DNA from: a virus
Direction: 5' to 3' (one strand)
DNA length: 21,713 nt
Virus record (IMG/VR): IMGVR_UViG_3300012954_000106
Span: 1 to 21,713 of that record
Shown here: one piece after another, positions 21,421 to 21,713 of the stretch
Layout: every line of letters begins with the position of its first letter
Position numbering within the stretch: the stretch's first letter is position 1
The notes under the pieces: model-generated
What the model was told of the DNA's origin: nothing
The model's database searches: none
What the model saw: the letters and a program-made list of their open reading frames with translations, nothing else
Position numbers and translations under genes: made by a program

Positions 21421-21449
21421 ACCACACGCTAGAGCATAATGGTGTGATG

Positions 21450-21713
21450 CTAGTCCAGTTCGTCAAGTGGCACAGATGGATAAACTGCACCTAAACTGAC
21501 TCTATATCCATCGTTAGGTGCATCACCTCTATGAATATCACTAGAGTTGAATAATATTATTCTACCTAATTTGAATTCAATTCTTTGACCATTCTCAAAT
21601 ACTGTGTCACCACTATTACCACATCCCATGTAAATTACTGTGAGATAGTTATCTGAATCTGCATCACTATGAAAGCATCCTGATTGTGTTGGTAACTGTC
21701 CATTTAATAATAC
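21450..21713 (-). CDS. Second 2OG-Fe(II) oxygenase, C-terminal fragment (N-terminus beyond the window)
   Basis: 87 residues are visible, open at the right edge and ending at a TAG (21450-21452). It shows the complete classical signature: HSDADS (His15, Asp17 of the visible part; HxD), then GRIILFNSSDIHRG (His61) and Arg71 in GYRVSLGAV, ten residues after the His, the 2OG-binding Arg. This resembles prolyl-4-hydroxylase-like enzymes more than the oxygenase at 17041-17667. The substrate is unknown. The visible region holds the active-site core and suggests a functional enzyme. Confidence 0.8.
   Translation of the reverse strand, partial: VLLNGQLPTQSGCFHSDADSDNYLTVIYMGCGNSGDTVFENGQRIEFKLGRIILFNSSDIHRGDAPNDGYRVSLGAVYPSVPLDELD

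Noticed and set aside
14784-21449. tRNA genes in the accessory region
   Set aside because: I looked for cloverleaf and CCA-type ends in the gaps and saw none; the 21325 element does not fold as a tRNA.

Overview
The window reads as part of a T4-like marine myovirus genome, most likely a cyanophage (Synechococcus/Prochlorococcus type). The evidence is a T4-type baseplate run (gp25, gp6, then a giant structural gene) plus the accessory genes typical of such phages: 2OG-Fe(II) oxygenases, an AbrB/MazE-like small protein, an NlpC/P60 protein, a DEAH helicase and many tiny conserved ORFs. Every gene I can support is on the minus strand, so transcription runs from the right edge to the left edge. 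Family assignments rest on motif recognition only; no search was run.

Left part (1-14783), late structural module. In transcription order: an NlpC/P60 peptidase, a 55-aa AbrB-like protein, an 84-aa coiled-coil protein, a 1298-aa Cys-rich structural protein with DUF5648-like repeats, a Cys-rich PAAR-like tip protein, a 49-aa basic protein, gp25, gp6 and a giant protein with 2171 residues visible that runs off the left edge. The giant protein is a mosaic: an N-terminal structural domain, three blocks of GSGY repeats, a YHYH-like motif, an EF-hand-like loop and a C-terminal beta-propeller. Genes are packed with 1-20 nt gaps or stop/start overlaps. Two GATAAATA octamers are late-promoter candidates.

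Right part (14784-21713), early/middle accessory module. It holds more than twenty small genes, a helicase, one complete 2OG-Fe(II) oxygenase and the end of a second at the right edge. Many genes are too short for ordinary gene callers, but they are tied together by ATGA, TGATG or 8-nt overlaps. One chain has seven consecutive mini-genes (20682 down to 19688). Several long ORFs in this part have false upstream starts; I corrected them using overlaps, promoters and leader spacing.

Main novelty. Five transcription units in the right part share one promoter layout: a GTG(G/T)CACA-like box, 28-30 nt, then a TATAAT/TATTAT -10 hexamer and usually a short A-rich leader without Shine-Dalgarno. No TTGACA-type -35 is visible. 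It may be a middle-promoter class for a phage of the kind thought to lack the T4 MotA system. A sixth promoter, upstream of a 63-aa gene, would start a transcript whose first bases begin a 15-bp stem closing an elaborate hairpin (21325-21407). A seventh (15558-15586) is a canonical sigma-70 promoter.
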